Shown in pieces: positions 8,312-16,456 of a stretch of DNA of 64,000 nt. The translations under genes and the position numbers were made by a program. Source of the stretch: Bacillota bacterium. Lineage in GTDB: Bacteria; Bacillota; Clostridia; Christensenellales; SZUA-584. Below the pieces are notes generated by a model. It was not told the DNA's origin and did not search any database. It saw nothing but the letters and a program-made list of their open reading frames with translations. Numbering within the stretch: position 1 is the first letter of the stretch; each line of letters opens with the position of its first letter. The stretch is from NCBI GenBank assembly GCA_023460085.1, contig JAEWRI010000046.1, forward strand, positions 62,001 through 126,000, written 5' to 3'.

Positions 8312-9388
8312 TTGCAGCTCAATATTCTCAGCAGCCTGCTCGAGAAGACACTGGAGCATGGCGCTACGGATCTGCACGTTTGTGTGGGCGCGGCGCCGAT
8401 GATGCGCGTCAATTCGCGTCTGCTGCAGGTTCCCGGCACGGCGGTAATGGGCCCGAACGATGTGTTGAGCATCGTAACCGGCAGCCTCGACGAGGACAAG
8501 CTGGAGCGCCTCAAACGCGACAAGGTGCTTGATTTGTCGTACTCCATGCACGGCTTCGGGCGGTTTCGCTGCAACTTTTATATGCAGCGCGGTACCTGGG
8601 CGATCGCGATACGCATGCTGCCGCTGTCCATCCCCGCGTTTGATACGCTGGGCCTGCCCGAAACGATACTTCGCTTTACCCGGAAGAACAACGGCCTTGT
8701 GCTGTGCACGGGTTCGACGGGCTGCGGCAAATCCACCACCCTTGCCAGCCTTATTGACATCATCAACCGCGAGAATGATTACCATATACTTACCATCGAA
8801 GACCCGCTGGAATACCTGCACAGCCACCAGCGCAGCCTCGTAACCCAGCGTGAAATCGGCGAGGATGCGCCATCGTTCGCTTCGGCACTCCGCAGTGCGC
8901 TGCGCGAGGACCCGGACGTCATCATGGTGGGCGAAATGCGCGACAAGGAGACCATGGCCATCGCGCTGTCCGCCGCCGAAACAGGCCATCTCGTATTTTC
9001 CACGCTGCATACGGTAGGCGCGGTGAAAACCATCGACCGCGTGCTGGATTCCTTCCCTGCCGACCAGCAGAACCAAATCCGCAGCCAGCTTGCCACCGTA
9101 CTGGAGGGCATCGTCAGCCAGCAGCTGCTGCCCCGCAAGGATGGCAACGGCCTTGTCCCCGCGTGCGAGGTGCTGGTGGTGACGCCTGCGGTACGCAACA
9201 TGATCCGCGAGGAGAAGCATTATCAGATTCACAACATCATTCAGACCGGCAAGGAAGCGGGCATGTGCTCCATGGAGCGCAGCCTCTCGGATCTCGCCGC
9301 CGCCGGGCTGATCGATGAAGGATATGCGAAATATAAGGCGCAGGATGTCAGGCTGTTCGAGCAATACCTGAGTCTCGCCAAACGCTGA
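8312..9388 (+). CDS. pilT: PilT-like type IV pilus ATPase
   Basis: A 358-residue hexameric ATPase of the PilT/GspE superfamily. Walker A is GSTGCGKSTT at about residues 134-143. The Asp box/Walker B region contains REDPDVIMVGEMRD, and a His box (STLHT) follows. AVRNMIREEK near residue 293 corresponds to the AIRNLIREGK motif that marks PilT retraction ATPases as opposed to PilB. I prefer the TTG at 8312, preceded by GGAAGGCGGTGG, because it gives the usual PilT length; in-frame ATGs reach back to 8237. It is the first gene of the pilus-like operon. No PilB partner is visible in this window. Confidence 0.88.
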   Translation: MQLNILSSLLEKTLEHGATDLHVCVGAAPMMRVNSRLLQVPGTAVMGPNDVLSIVTGSLDEDKLERLKRDKVLDLSYSMHGFGRFRCNFYMQRGTWAIAIRMLPLSIPAFDTLGLPETILRFTRKNNGLVLCTGSTGCGKSTTLASLIDIINRENDYHILTIEDPLEYLHSHQRSLVTQREIGEDAPSFASALRSALREDPDVIMVGEMRDKETMAIALSAAETGHLVFSTLHTVGAVKTIDRVLDSFPADQQNQIRSQLATVLEGIVSQQLLPRKDGNGLVPACEVLVVTPAVRNMIREEKHYQIHNIIQTGKEAGMCSMERSLSDLAAAGLIDEGYAKYKAQDVRLFEQYLSLAKR

Positions 9389-9401
9389 TAAAGGAGTACC
9401 T

Positions 9402-10442
9402 ATGAGCAAGCAACTGTCCGGCAAGGAGCTCTCTTCCCTCTCGCGGCAGCTCGCGCTGGTGATCGATTCAGACATGTCGCTGCAGGAAGGATTCGCGCTG
9501 GTGGAAGCGCAGACGCGCTCCGCCGCGGTGCGGCAGCTGTTGTCCCGGGTCACCGGACACCTTAACGAAGGGCAACCGCTGGCCGAAGCTTTCGCGCAGG
9601 AGCGCAGTCTGCCGGATTTCTACATTGAAATGCTCCGCATGGGCGAGGAAAGCGGCAACCTTGAGAAGATACTCTACCGCCTTGCCGACTCATACGACAA
9701 GGATGCGGAAATCTCCGCCAAGGTAGTATCCGCCATTACCTATCCCATCATACTGTCCGCGCTGATGCTCTGCGTCATTGTGCTGCTGATAGTGGAGGTG
9801 CTGCCCATGTTTGAGGAGGTGCTGACTTCCCTCGGCGGGCAGCTTCCCGCCATCACGCGCGCGCTGCTGGACATCGGCCGCTTCATCGGAGAATACTTCT
9901 ACATACTGCTGGGCATCGTGGCGATTTTCGTGATTGCGGTCATCATGGTACGCCAAAGCAAAAACGGGCGTGAACTGCTGGACGGGTGGGCGCTCAAAGC
10001 CCCCATCCGCGGACATATACAGCGCGACATCGCGTGCGTGCGCTTTGCGCGCAGCCTGTCGCTGCTGCTGCGCAGCGGCATCGGCATATCCGAAAGCCTC
10101 CGGATGGTGGCAGCAACCGTAAACAACCTGTACATCCGCGTGCGGCTGCGCAAGGCCGCGACGGATGTGGAGCAGGGCCGGACGCTCAGCCAGGCAGTGA
10201 CTCCGCTGGGCCTTTTCCCCGAGCTGCTGCTTAAAATCATTGCCGTGGGCGAGAGCACGGGACACACGGACAACGTACTGGACAAGGCCGCCGATACGAT
10301 GGAGCGCAGGCTGGACGAACGGCTGGCGCGACTCACCACGGTACTGGAGCCCACGCTGATCATCGTGCTGTCGCTGATTGTCGGAATCGTGCTGGTGTCG
10401 GTCATCGTACCTGTCGCGCGTATCATGAACGCCGTAGGATGA
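9402..10442 (+). CDS. pilC: PilC/GspF-type inner-membrane platform protein
   Basis: The 346-residue protein has the two tandem GspF domains (about residues 10-130 and 205-330) and three membrane segments (about 108-130, 160-182 and 310-335). It starts 13 bases after pilT, with AAAGGAG as ribosome-binding site. Platform proteins couple the cytoplasmic ATPase to the growing pilus or pseudopilus. The second GspF repeat begins at FARSLSLLLRSGIGISESL. Its position between pilT and pilin-like genes confirms the assignment. Confidence 0.9.
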   Translation: MSKQLSGKELSSLSRQLALVIDSDMSLQEGFALVEAQTRSAAVRQLLSRVTGHLNEGQPLAEAFAQERSLPDFYIEMLRMGEESGNLEKILYRLADSYDKDAEISAKVVSAITYPIILSALMLCVIVLLIVEVLPMFEEVLTSLGGQLPAITRALLDIGRFIGEYFYILLGIVAIFVIAVIMVRQSKNGRELLDGWALKAPIRGHIQRDIACVRFARSLSLLLRSGIGISESLRMVAATVNNLYIRVRLRKAATDVEQGRTLSQAVTPLGLFPELLLKIIAVGESTGHTDNVLDKAADTMERRLDERLARLTTVLEPTLIIVLSLIVGIVLVSVIVPVARIMNAVG

Positions 10443-10446
10443 GTCT

Positions 10447-10779
10447 ATGAGTCATAAAATGCCGCTCGTCAGCCTGATAGTCAGCCTCCTCGTGATCGCA
10501 GTCGCCGCAGTGGCGCTGCTGATCGTGCTGACGGACTACACGCAGGGCTACAGCGAAAACCAAACCTCTCAGGTGCGCGAAACCGTGCTGGCCTATGTTG
10601 CGCAATGTTATGCGCTGGAGGGCGCATACCCGCCCGACCTTAAATATCTGGCGGATAACTACGGGCTGCAGCTTGACACAGAGCACTACACCTACTTCTA
10701 TGATCTGTACGCAGCCAACTTTATACCCGACGTGCGCGTGTTTGAAAAAGCTTCCCAAAGCGGAAAGGAGCGTGGCTGA
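10447..10779 (+). CDS. Pilin-like small protein with N-terminal membrane helix
   Basis: The protein has 110 residues. One hydrophobic helix occupies about residues 6-29, followed by a soluble domain containing DLKYLADNYGLQL and several Tyr residues. No canonical prepilin cleavage motif (GFTLxE) is present, so it is either an atypical minor pseudopilin or an accessory protein of the machine. It lies 4 bases after pilC, which supports a pilus role. Function inferred only from operon and topology. Confidence 0.7.
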   Translation: MSHKMPLVSLIVSLLVIAVAAVALLIVLTDYTQGYSENQTSQVRETVLAYVAQCYALEGAYPPDLKYLADNYGLQLDTEHYTYFYDLYAANFIPDVRVFEKASQSGKERG

Positions 10780-10780
10780 T

Positions 10781-11257
10781 ATGAATTCCCGCAGCAGGGC
10801 GCTCTCGGTGGAGACCGTGATGGTGATGCTCGTGCTCGTCATCTTTGCGCTGGTGGTGTTTTCGCTCATCAGTGCGGGCGCGGGTGCGTACGAAGGCATA
10901 CTGGACGAAAAAGAAAATGCGCAGGCCGCGCGCGTAGCTTACTCCTACGTCAATATGAAGCTGAAGCAGAACGACGTGCAGGGGCGTATCGAGGTGGGCC
11001 AGACGGAGTTTGGCGATACGCTGATCATACAGTCCGAGAGCGGCGAATACGTGACGTGGCTGTTCTTCAGCGAAGGTGCGTTGTGGGAATGCGTGACCGC
11101 CGCGGACGGCAAACCGGCTGTAGCCGCAGCCAACCGCATCACATCGCTGGAGGACTTCAGGCTTTCCCGAACCGGCTTCTATATTCAGATCACCTGCGTA
11201 TGCAGAAACGGGGACAGCCTTCTCACCGTAAAAGGCACAGTGGGGCTCAGATCATGA
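10781..11257 (+). CDS. Pilus-operon membrane protein, DUF4860-like
   Basis: A 158-residue protein with one hydrophobic helix (about residues 8-33: VETVMVMLVLVIFALVVF) and a soluble C-terminal part. The architecture matches DUF4860-type proteins found in Clostridial type IV pilus clusters; I am moderately sure of the family. The ATG 10781 has AAGGAG about ten bases upstream. Its stop codon overlaps the ATG of the next gene (ATGA), indicating translational coupling with the prepilin gene. Confidence 0.72.
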   Translation: MNSRSRALSVETVMVMLVLVIFALVVFSLISAGAGAYEGILDEKENAQAARVAYSYVNMKLKQNDVQGRIEVGQTEFGDTLIIQSESGEYVTWLFFSEGALWECVTAADGKPAVAAANRITSLEDFRLSRTGFYIQITCVCRNGDSLLTVKGTVGLRS

Positions 11258-11649
11258 AGAATACCAAGGGATTCACACTCGTTGAAGTCATCATCTCCAT
11301 CGGCGCGCTGGGCATCATCTGCGCGGTGCTGCTGCGCCTGTTCGTAGTTGCGGGCAACACCAATGATATGGCTGCCGATCGACAGCGCGCGGAAATGGCC
11401 GCCGCCTCGGCAGCAGAGACACTGCTTTGCGTAAACAGCCTGGATGAAGCGCTGGAAATGCTGGACGCTCAGGGATCGGACGGAACATATGCTTGTACGC
11501 AGGACGGATATGACATCACGCTGAACATCACGCCGCGCGGGGAGTACCCCGGTACGCTCTGCGATATCGCGGTGCAGGCCTGGTCCGGCGAAGCTCTGCT
11601 CGCGGAGATAGACACGACAAAATATTACTGGGGGCCAAACGGTGGTTAA
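11254..11649 (+). CDS. Type IV prepilin-like protein (N-methylation motif)
   Basis: The start MKNTKGFTLVEVIISIGALG contains the classic prepilin signature: a short basic leader, the G/F cleavage site, and Glu at +5 followed by a hydrophobic helix. The mature protein would have about 125 residues, similar to minor pseudopilins. A prepilin peptidase is needed to cut it, but none is in this window. The gene overlaps both its upstream neighbour (ATGA) and its downstream neighbour. Confidence 0.9.
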   Translation: MKNTKGFTLVEVIISIGALGIICAVLLRLFVVAGNTNDMAADRQRAEMAAASAAETLLCVNSLDEALEMLDAQGSDGTYACTQDGYDITLNITPRGEYPGTLCDIAVQAWSGEALLAEIDTTKYYWGPNGG

Positions 11650-12082
11650 GCGGCTGCTGAAATCTGAAAAGGGAGCATCCTCCATACTCGTCATATTGCT
11701 GCTCGTGGTGCTGGTGGTATTTGGCGTCGCGGCGCTGACCACGGCGCTTTCGGGCATGCGTCTCGCGCAGAAGGTGACCGACTGGAACACGCGCTATTAT
11801 CAGGCGGAAGCGGCGGCGTGGGAGTGTTGTGCCGAAATCGACGGTGCGCTGCAAGCCGTTCAACCCGGCCCGGACACCGATGCCGCGGCTGCGAAACAAG
11901 CGCTGACAACACTAAGCTTTGATACGCAGGTGGAGGCCGCGGACGGCGGGCTGCGCATCGCCTACGAGGTTTATTCAGACGACGGCACGGTGGGCATACA
12001 CGCAACCCTGGCGATGAGCTTCTCGGACGGAAGCCTGAGCGTCGTACAGTGGCAGGAGTTTCAGCAGGAAGGATTGGCATGA
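11642..12082 (+). CDS. Pilus-operon single-helix protein
   Basis: A 146-residue protein starting at GTG 11642, inside the end of the prepilin gene. EKGASSILVILLLVVLVVFG (about residues 9-28) is a TadE/PilX-like N-terminal helix preceded by a Glu-Lys-Gly motif. The rest is an alpha/beta soluble domain without recognised motifs. It is probably another minor pilin or PilX-like assembly factor. The stop overlaps the next start (ATGA). Confidence 0.72.
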   Translation: MVKRLLKSEKGASSILVILLLVVLVVFGVAALTTALSGMRLAQKVTDWNTRYYQAEAAAWECCAEIDGALQAVQPGPDTDAAAAKQALTTLSFDTQVEAADGGLRIAYEVYSDDGTVGIHATLAMSFSDGSLSVVQWQEFQQEGLA

Positions 12083-13017
12083 GGATGGCGTCACGGAAGG
12101 CATTCTGGAAACGCTCGGCTTTCGCGCTGCTGACAGCGGGCGTGGCGCTGATGTGCGCCTGCTCCGGCGGCGGCACCTCCCCCGCCGACGCTATCCAGGA
12201 TACCCAATATCCGGACGATCTCGACGCGCTGTTTGCCCAAAAGCTGCAGGGGCCGGAGCTTCCGCCCGACGAAAAACCGGACGAAACCATCTGCACCGAC
12301 TACACCGCGCTGGGATTGCTGCGCATCTGCTACTTCAACGATTCGGGCAAGAAATTAAAGCTGGAGGTGCTGCACGGGGAAGATGTGATCCGCTACAATC
12401 TCTCCGGCATGGGCGAGATAGAGGATTTTCCGCTGCAATACGGCGACGGCGAATATACGGCGCGCATCATGGTGCAGACCGAGGGCAACTATTATTACGC
12501 CGAGGAGTTCAAGACCTTTGATGTCACGCTGGAGGATGAGAACCGTGTATACCTCAACTCCGTGCAGAATATCCACTGGGACTACGACATGGAGCCCATA
12601 CGCGACGTGCGCTACATCGTTGCGGACTCGCTGGAAGAAAACGACCTGCAGGACGCGTGCACCGAGGATATTTACAACTTCGTCGTGGAGAATATTCGCT
12701 ATGATTCGGACAAAGTGTTCGATCTGCTGTACGATTACCTGCCCGACATCGTGGACGTCTACACCACGGGCGAGGGAATCTGCTACGATTATGCATCGCT
12801 GTTTGCCGCGATGCTGCGCAGCATCGGCATTCCTGCCAAGCTGGTAAAAGGCTACGCCAGCTACGCGCCGGAAACATATCACGCGTGGAATGAGGTGTAT
12901 ATCGACGGCGCCTGGATCGTGGTGGATACGACGCGGGACGCAACATTGTATCAGTCCCACACCGCTTACGACATGAAAAAAGAACCTGTGGATTACTCCA
13001 TTGTATACGAATACTAA
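12079..13017 (+). CDS. Lipoprotein with transglutaminase-like protease domain
   Basis: A lipoprotein signal (LMCAC-SGG) is followed by a linker, a beta-rich middle part and a transglutaminase core. The catalytic triad is visible as C235 (GEGICYDYASLF), H268 (YHAWNEVY) and an Asp near 283 (IVVDTTRD). Such domains act as cysteine proteases or transferases in bacteria. I start it at ATG 12079, which overlaps the previous stop and has AAGGAT upstream. It is the last gene of the pilus-like operon; a role in processing or cross-linking the surface structure is inference. Confidence 0.85.
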   Translation: MRMASRKAFWKRSAFALLTAGVALMCACSGGGTSPADAIQDTQYPDDLDALFAQKLQGPELPPDEKPDETICTDYTALGLLRICYFNDSGKKLKLEVLHGEDVIRYNLSGMGEIEDFPLQYGDGEYTARIMVQTEGNYYYAEEFKTFDVTLEDENRVYLNSVQNIHWDYDMEPIRDVRYIVADSLEENDLQDACTEDIYNFVVENIRYDSDKVFDLLYDYLPDIVDVYTTGEGICYDYASLFAAMLRSIGIPAKLVKGYASYAPETYHAWNEVYIDGAWIVVDTTRDATLYQSHTAYDMKKEPVDYSIVYEY

Positions 13018-13090
13018 GGGCGTTGGGGCCGGGCGGGAAAGCATAACCGTCGCCCTGCAGCGCTTTCAGGCCAGTTTTCGGGCCACCCTG

Positions 13091-13129
13091 AAAATACGTC
13101 CCGGGCATCGCGTCCGGGACGTATTTTTA
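13091..13129 (+). terminator. Strong terminator of the pilus-like operon
   Basis: AAATACGTCCCGG (13092-13104) pairs with CCGGGACGTATTT (13114-13126), followed by TTATTG. The long stem and T-run give a clear rho-independent terminator. Confidence 0.85.
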
Positions 13130-13132
13130 TTG

Positions 13133-13161
13133 TTGACTTGCCTTTCAAGGTGTGCTTTAAT
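13133..13161 (+). promoter_or_regulatory. Sigma-A type promoter of the puuR-like/potABCD operon
   Basis: TTGACT (13133-13138) and TTTAAT (13156-13161) are 17 bases apart. Downstream, GTTTA (13173-13177), TAAAC (13185-13189) and GTTTA (13195-13199) form half-site repeats between promoter and start codon. They are a candidate autoregulatory operator for the XRE-cupin protein. Confidence 0.6.
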
Positions 13162-13232
13162 AGAGCTGCTTTGTTTAGAAAGAGTAAACTTTTTGTTTAA
13201 TATAGTGTGCTTTTCCGACAGGAGGTGAGGAC

Positions 13233-13772
13233 ATGAAAATCGGTAAGAAAGTCAAAAACTTAAGGCTGCGCCTGGGCCTGACGCAGGAGGAACTCGCAGA
13301 CCGCGCAGAGCTTTCAAAAGGCTTTATCTCTCAGGTAGAGCGCGATTTGACCTCGCCCTCCATCGCGACACTGCAGGAAATACTGGAGTGCCTCGGCACG
13401 AGCCTGAACGGCTTCTTCTCCGACACGCCCGAACGAAAGACGGTGTACAAGAAGGGCGACATGTTTGTGAAGACGGACGAAGAGCGCGGCACAGAGGTCG
13501 TATGGCTGCTGCCGGGCGCTCAAGGGTGCCAGCTGGAACCCATACTGCTGTCCATTCAGCCGGGCGGTGGTACCGCTCCGCAGGCGCCCCACGAGGGCGA
13601 TGAGTTCGGATATGTGCTGGGGGGATCCATACTGCTGCACCTTGGCGAAGTACAGCACCGCGTGCGCCGTGGGGAGAGCTTCTACTACTCGCCGCGGCAA
13701 ATGCATTATCTGGAGAATACAGGCAATCAGGAGGCGCGCGTACTTTGGGTGTCCGCGCCGCCCTCCTTCTGA
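13233..13772 (+). CDS. XRE-cupin regulator (PuuR-like)
   Basis: Residues 1-65 form an XRE-type helix-turn-helix (LTQEELADRAELSKGFISQVERDL, cited here by its ISQVERD end). Residues 105-178 form a cupin with the pattern PHEGDEFGYVLGG and a C-terminal YYSPRQMHYLEN. This architecture is typical of regulators that sense polyamines or related small molecules, and the gene leads the potABCD operon. It has an AGGAGGTGAGGAC ribosome-binding site. Regulation of polyamine import is inferred from position. Confidence 0.88.
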   Translation: MKIGKKVKNLRLRLGLTQEELADRAELSKGFISQVERDLTSPSIATLQEILECLGTSLNGFFSDTPERKTVYKKGDMFVKTDEERGTEVVWLLPGAQGCQLEPILLSIQPGGGTAPQAPHEGDEFGYVLGGSILLHLGEVQHRVRRGESFYYSPRQMHYLENTGNQEARVLWVSAPPSF

Positions 13773-13783
13773 CGGAGGTCGAA

Positions 13784-14830
13784 ATGGAAAACAGCGTACT
13801 GGAACTTAAAAATATCCGCAAGGATTTCGACAAAGACGGCGTCTTGAAGGGCATCAGCCTAACGGTCCGCGAGGGCGAGTTTCTGACGCTGCTGGGACCC
13901 TCCGGCTGCGGTAAAACCACACTGCTGCGCATCATCGCGGGCTTTGAAAACCCCGACGAAGGGCGCGTATTCTTTGAAGGGCGCGACGTTACCGACGTGC
14001 CGCCCTACCAGCGCAACGTCAACACGGTGTTCCAGCACTTCGCGCTGTTCCCGCACATGAACGTATTCGACAATATCGCCTTCGGGCTCACCATCAAGAA
14101 GCTTTCCAAGGAAGACATCCGCGCCAAGGTAACGGAGGCGCTATCTCAAACCGGCCTGAAAGGCTTCGAGAAGCGCCGTATCAACCGCCTCTCGGGCGGC
14201 GAGAAGCAGCGTGTCGCCATCGCGCGCGCGCTGGTCTGCGAGCCGAAGTTGCTGCTGCTGGACGAGCCGCTGGGATCGCTCGATTTAAAGCTGCGCAAGG
14301 CCATGCAGCTGGAACTCAAAAACATGCACAGGCGGCTGGGCCTCGCGTTCATTTACGTCACGCACGATCAGGAGGAAGCCATGATGCTCTCCGACACCGT
14401 GGTGGTGATGAAGGAAGGCGTCATTCAGCACGTGGGTACGCCGGAGGATATCTACAACGAACCCAAAAATGCGTTCGTAGCGGATTTTATCGGCGAGAGC
14501 AATATCTTCCCCGGCGCTGTTCTTTCCCCGACGCTCGTGCGTTTCGCGGGCGCAGAGCTTCCCTGTCTTCCTCACGGCTTTGCCGCCGGCATGGACGTGG
14601 ACGTGGTGGTTCGGCCTGAGGACATCGATCTTGTTCCGGACGGCGCGCCGATTTCCGGGCTCTGCACGTCGTCGGTGTTCATGGGTGTGCATTACGACAT
14701 CCGTCTCACCGACGACAACGGCTTTGAGTGGCTGGTGCAGTCCACCAAAACGCCCGGCGAAGGCAACCGCACGGGGCTGTTTATCGGCGACGACTGCATC
14801 CACATCATGGAGAAGGAGGCTGCGCAGTGA
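13784..14830 (+). CDS. potA: Spermidine/putrescine ABC transporter ATP-binding protein PotA
   Basis: A 348-residue ABC ATPase. Walker A is GPSGCGKTTLLR, the signature is LSGGEKQRVAIARAL, and Walker B is LLLLDEPLGSLD. A C-terminal TOBE/OB domain occupies about residues 270-340, as usual for PotA. I start it at ATG 13784, five bases after GGAGG. It couples ATP hydrolysis to polyamine import through PotBC. It lies 11 bases downstream of the XRE-cupin gene. Confidence 0.95.
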   Translation: MENSVLELKNIRKDFDKDGVLKGISLTVREGEFLTLLGPSGCGKTTLLRIIAGFENPDEGRVFFEGRDVTDVPPYQRNVNTVFQHFALFPHMNVFDNIAFGLTIKKLSKEDIRAKVTEALSQTGLKGFEKRRINRLSGGEKQRVAIARALVCEPKLLLLDEPLGSLDLKLRKAMQLELKNMHRRLGLAFIYVTHDQEEAMMLSDTVVVMKEGVIQHVGTPEDIYNEPKNAFVADFIGESNIFPGAVLSPTLVRFAGAELPCLPHGFAAGMDVDVVVRPEDIDLVPDGAPISGLCTSSVFMGVHYDIRLTDDNGFEWLVQSTKTPGEGNRTGLFIGDDCIHIMEKEAAQ

Positions 14831-15633
14831 AGAGTAAGAGCGTCGCGCTCCCCTACGTGGTCTGGGCTGCCGTGTTCATACTCGGGCCCATACTGATCAC
14901 GCTCTTTTACGCGTTCGGTCAGGGTGAGTTTACGCTGGCCAACGTCGAAAAGGCATTTTCAGGAGATTACTTCTCCATATTCCTGCAATCGGTGCTGACC
15001 GCGCTCATCGTCACGGGCGTCTGCCTCGTGGCGGGCTACCCGGCCGCGTATATCGTGTCGCGTATGAAGACGCAGGGCGCACGCCTGGTGATCGTGCTGA
15101 TGGTGCTGCCCATGTGGATCAACTTCCTGCTGCGCACCTACGCGTGGCGCGTGCTGCTGGACGACAACGGCCTGATTAACCAGCTGCTGATGACCATCGG
15201 CATTCCCGCGCAGCAGCTACTGTACACGCAGGGCGCGGTCGTCATGGGCCTCACGTACGATTTCCTGCCGTTCATGATACTGCCCATCTACACAGCGCTG
15301 CAGAAAATTGACAACAGCCTGCTGGAGGCCGCGGGCGACCTCGGCGCGGGCCGAATCCGGACATTCACGCGTGTCATCTTTCCGTTGAGCCTGCCGGGTA
15401 TCATCACCGGCTTCATCATGGTGTTCATGCCCGCGATTACGACGTTCGCTGTTACCAAGCTGCTGGGCGGCGGCAAGTTCAACCTGTACGGCGATTTGAT
15501 TACGGATCAGTTTCTGCAGACGAGCGACTGGAACTTCGGCTCCGCACTCGCGGTGGTCATGTTCCTGCTGATGGCAGTCAGTATGGTCATCATCCGGCGA
15601 ATTGACAAGGACGGGGAGGGATACCTGCTGTGA
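14827..15633 (+). CDS. potB: Spermidine/putrescine ABC transporter permease PotB
   Basis: A 268-residue permease with about six membrane segments and the EAA-type motif (EAAGDLGAGRIRTFTRVIFPLSLPG, cited by EAAGDLGAG). The start is GTG 14827, whose last two bases form part of the potA stop (GTGA). It pairs with PotC as the heterodimeric channel. Order potA-potB-potC-potD is the standard operon. Confidence 0.94.
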   Translation: MKSKSVALPYVVWAAVFILGPILITLFYAFGQGEFTLANVEKAFSGDYFSIFLQSVLTALIVTGVCLVAGYPAAYIVSRMKTQGARLVIVLMVLPMWINFLLRTYAWRVLLDDNGLINQLLMTIGIPAQQLLYTQGAVVMGLTYDFLPFMILPIYTALQKIDNSLLEAAGDLGAGRIRTFTRVIFPLSLPGIITGFIMVFMPAITTFAVTKLLGGGKFNLYGDLITDQFLQTSDWNFGSALAVVMFLLMAVSMVIIRRIDKDGEGYLL

Positions 15634-16445
15634 AGACGTTTTTCAGGCGGTTCTATCTGGCATTCATATTGGTTTTCCTCTACGCGCCCATACTTACGCT
15701 GATCGCCTTCTCCTTCAACGAGTCGCGCACGATGGCGAAGTGGGGCGGCTTTTCGCTGAAGTGGTACGGCGAACTGTTCACCGACACCACGATATTGCAG
15801 GCGCTCAGTGTCACGGTAAGCATCGCGGTGCTGGCGGCACTCATCTCCACGGTTATCGGCACGCTCGCGGCCATCGGCATTCACAACTATAAAAAGCGGC
15901 CCAAGGCTGTGATGATGACGCTGTCCTACATTCCCATGGTCAACGCGGACATCGTGACGGGTATATCGATGCTGCTGCTGTTTATACTGCTGCAGATTCC
16001 GCGCGGGTACGCGACGATGCTGATCGCGCACATCACCTTCTGCCTGCCCTATACGGTGCTGTCGGTGCTGCCGCGGCTGAAATCGATGGATCCCGCTCTG
16101 TATGAGGCCGCGCTGGACATGGGCGCGACGCCGCGTCAGGCAATGCGCCGCGTGGTGCTGCCGGACATCATGCCCGGCATCGTGACGGGGGCGATACTTG
16201 CGTTTACGCTGTCGTTCGACGACTTCGTCATCAGCCTGTTCTCCGCGCAGAACATGCTGTCCAACCTGTCCATCTACATCTATTCGAAGGCCAAAACCCG
16301 CGTAACGCCCGAGATCAACGCGCTGTCCGCCATCATGTTCATCGTGGTCATGATACTGCTGATCGTAATCAACCGGCGCAGTCCCGACGTAATCGCGACA
16401 CAAAAAGAGAATAAAACCCGCCATCGGATCGGAGAAATAGTTTAA
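15630..16445 (+). CDS. potC: Spermidine/putrescine ABC transporter permease PotC
   Basis: A 271-residue permease with about six membrane helices and the conserved cytoplasmic loop EAALDMGATPRQAMRRVVLPD. It begins with GTG 15630, overlapping the potB stop by four bases, so the two subunits are translationally coupled. It forms the second half of the transmembrane channel. Confidence 0.94.
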   Translation: MKTFFRRFYLAFILVFLYAPILTLIAFSFNESRTMAKWGGFSLKWYGELFTDTTILQALSVTVSIAVLAALISTVIGTLAAIGIHNYKKRPKAVMMTLSYIPMVNADIVTGISMLLLFILLQIPRGYATMLIAHITFCLPYTVLSVLPRLKSMDPALYEAALDMGATPRQAMRRVVLPDIMPGIVTGAILAFTLSFDDFVISLFSAQNMLSNLSIYIYSKAKTRVTPEINALSAIMFIVVMILLIVINRRSPDVIATQKENKTRHRIGEIV

Positions 16446-16456
16446 AGGAGAAGGCC

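Noticed and set aside
8207..9553. A 448-codon minus-strand frame opposite pilT
   Set aside because: pilT has full Walker and PilT motifs on the plus strand; the opposite frame has none.
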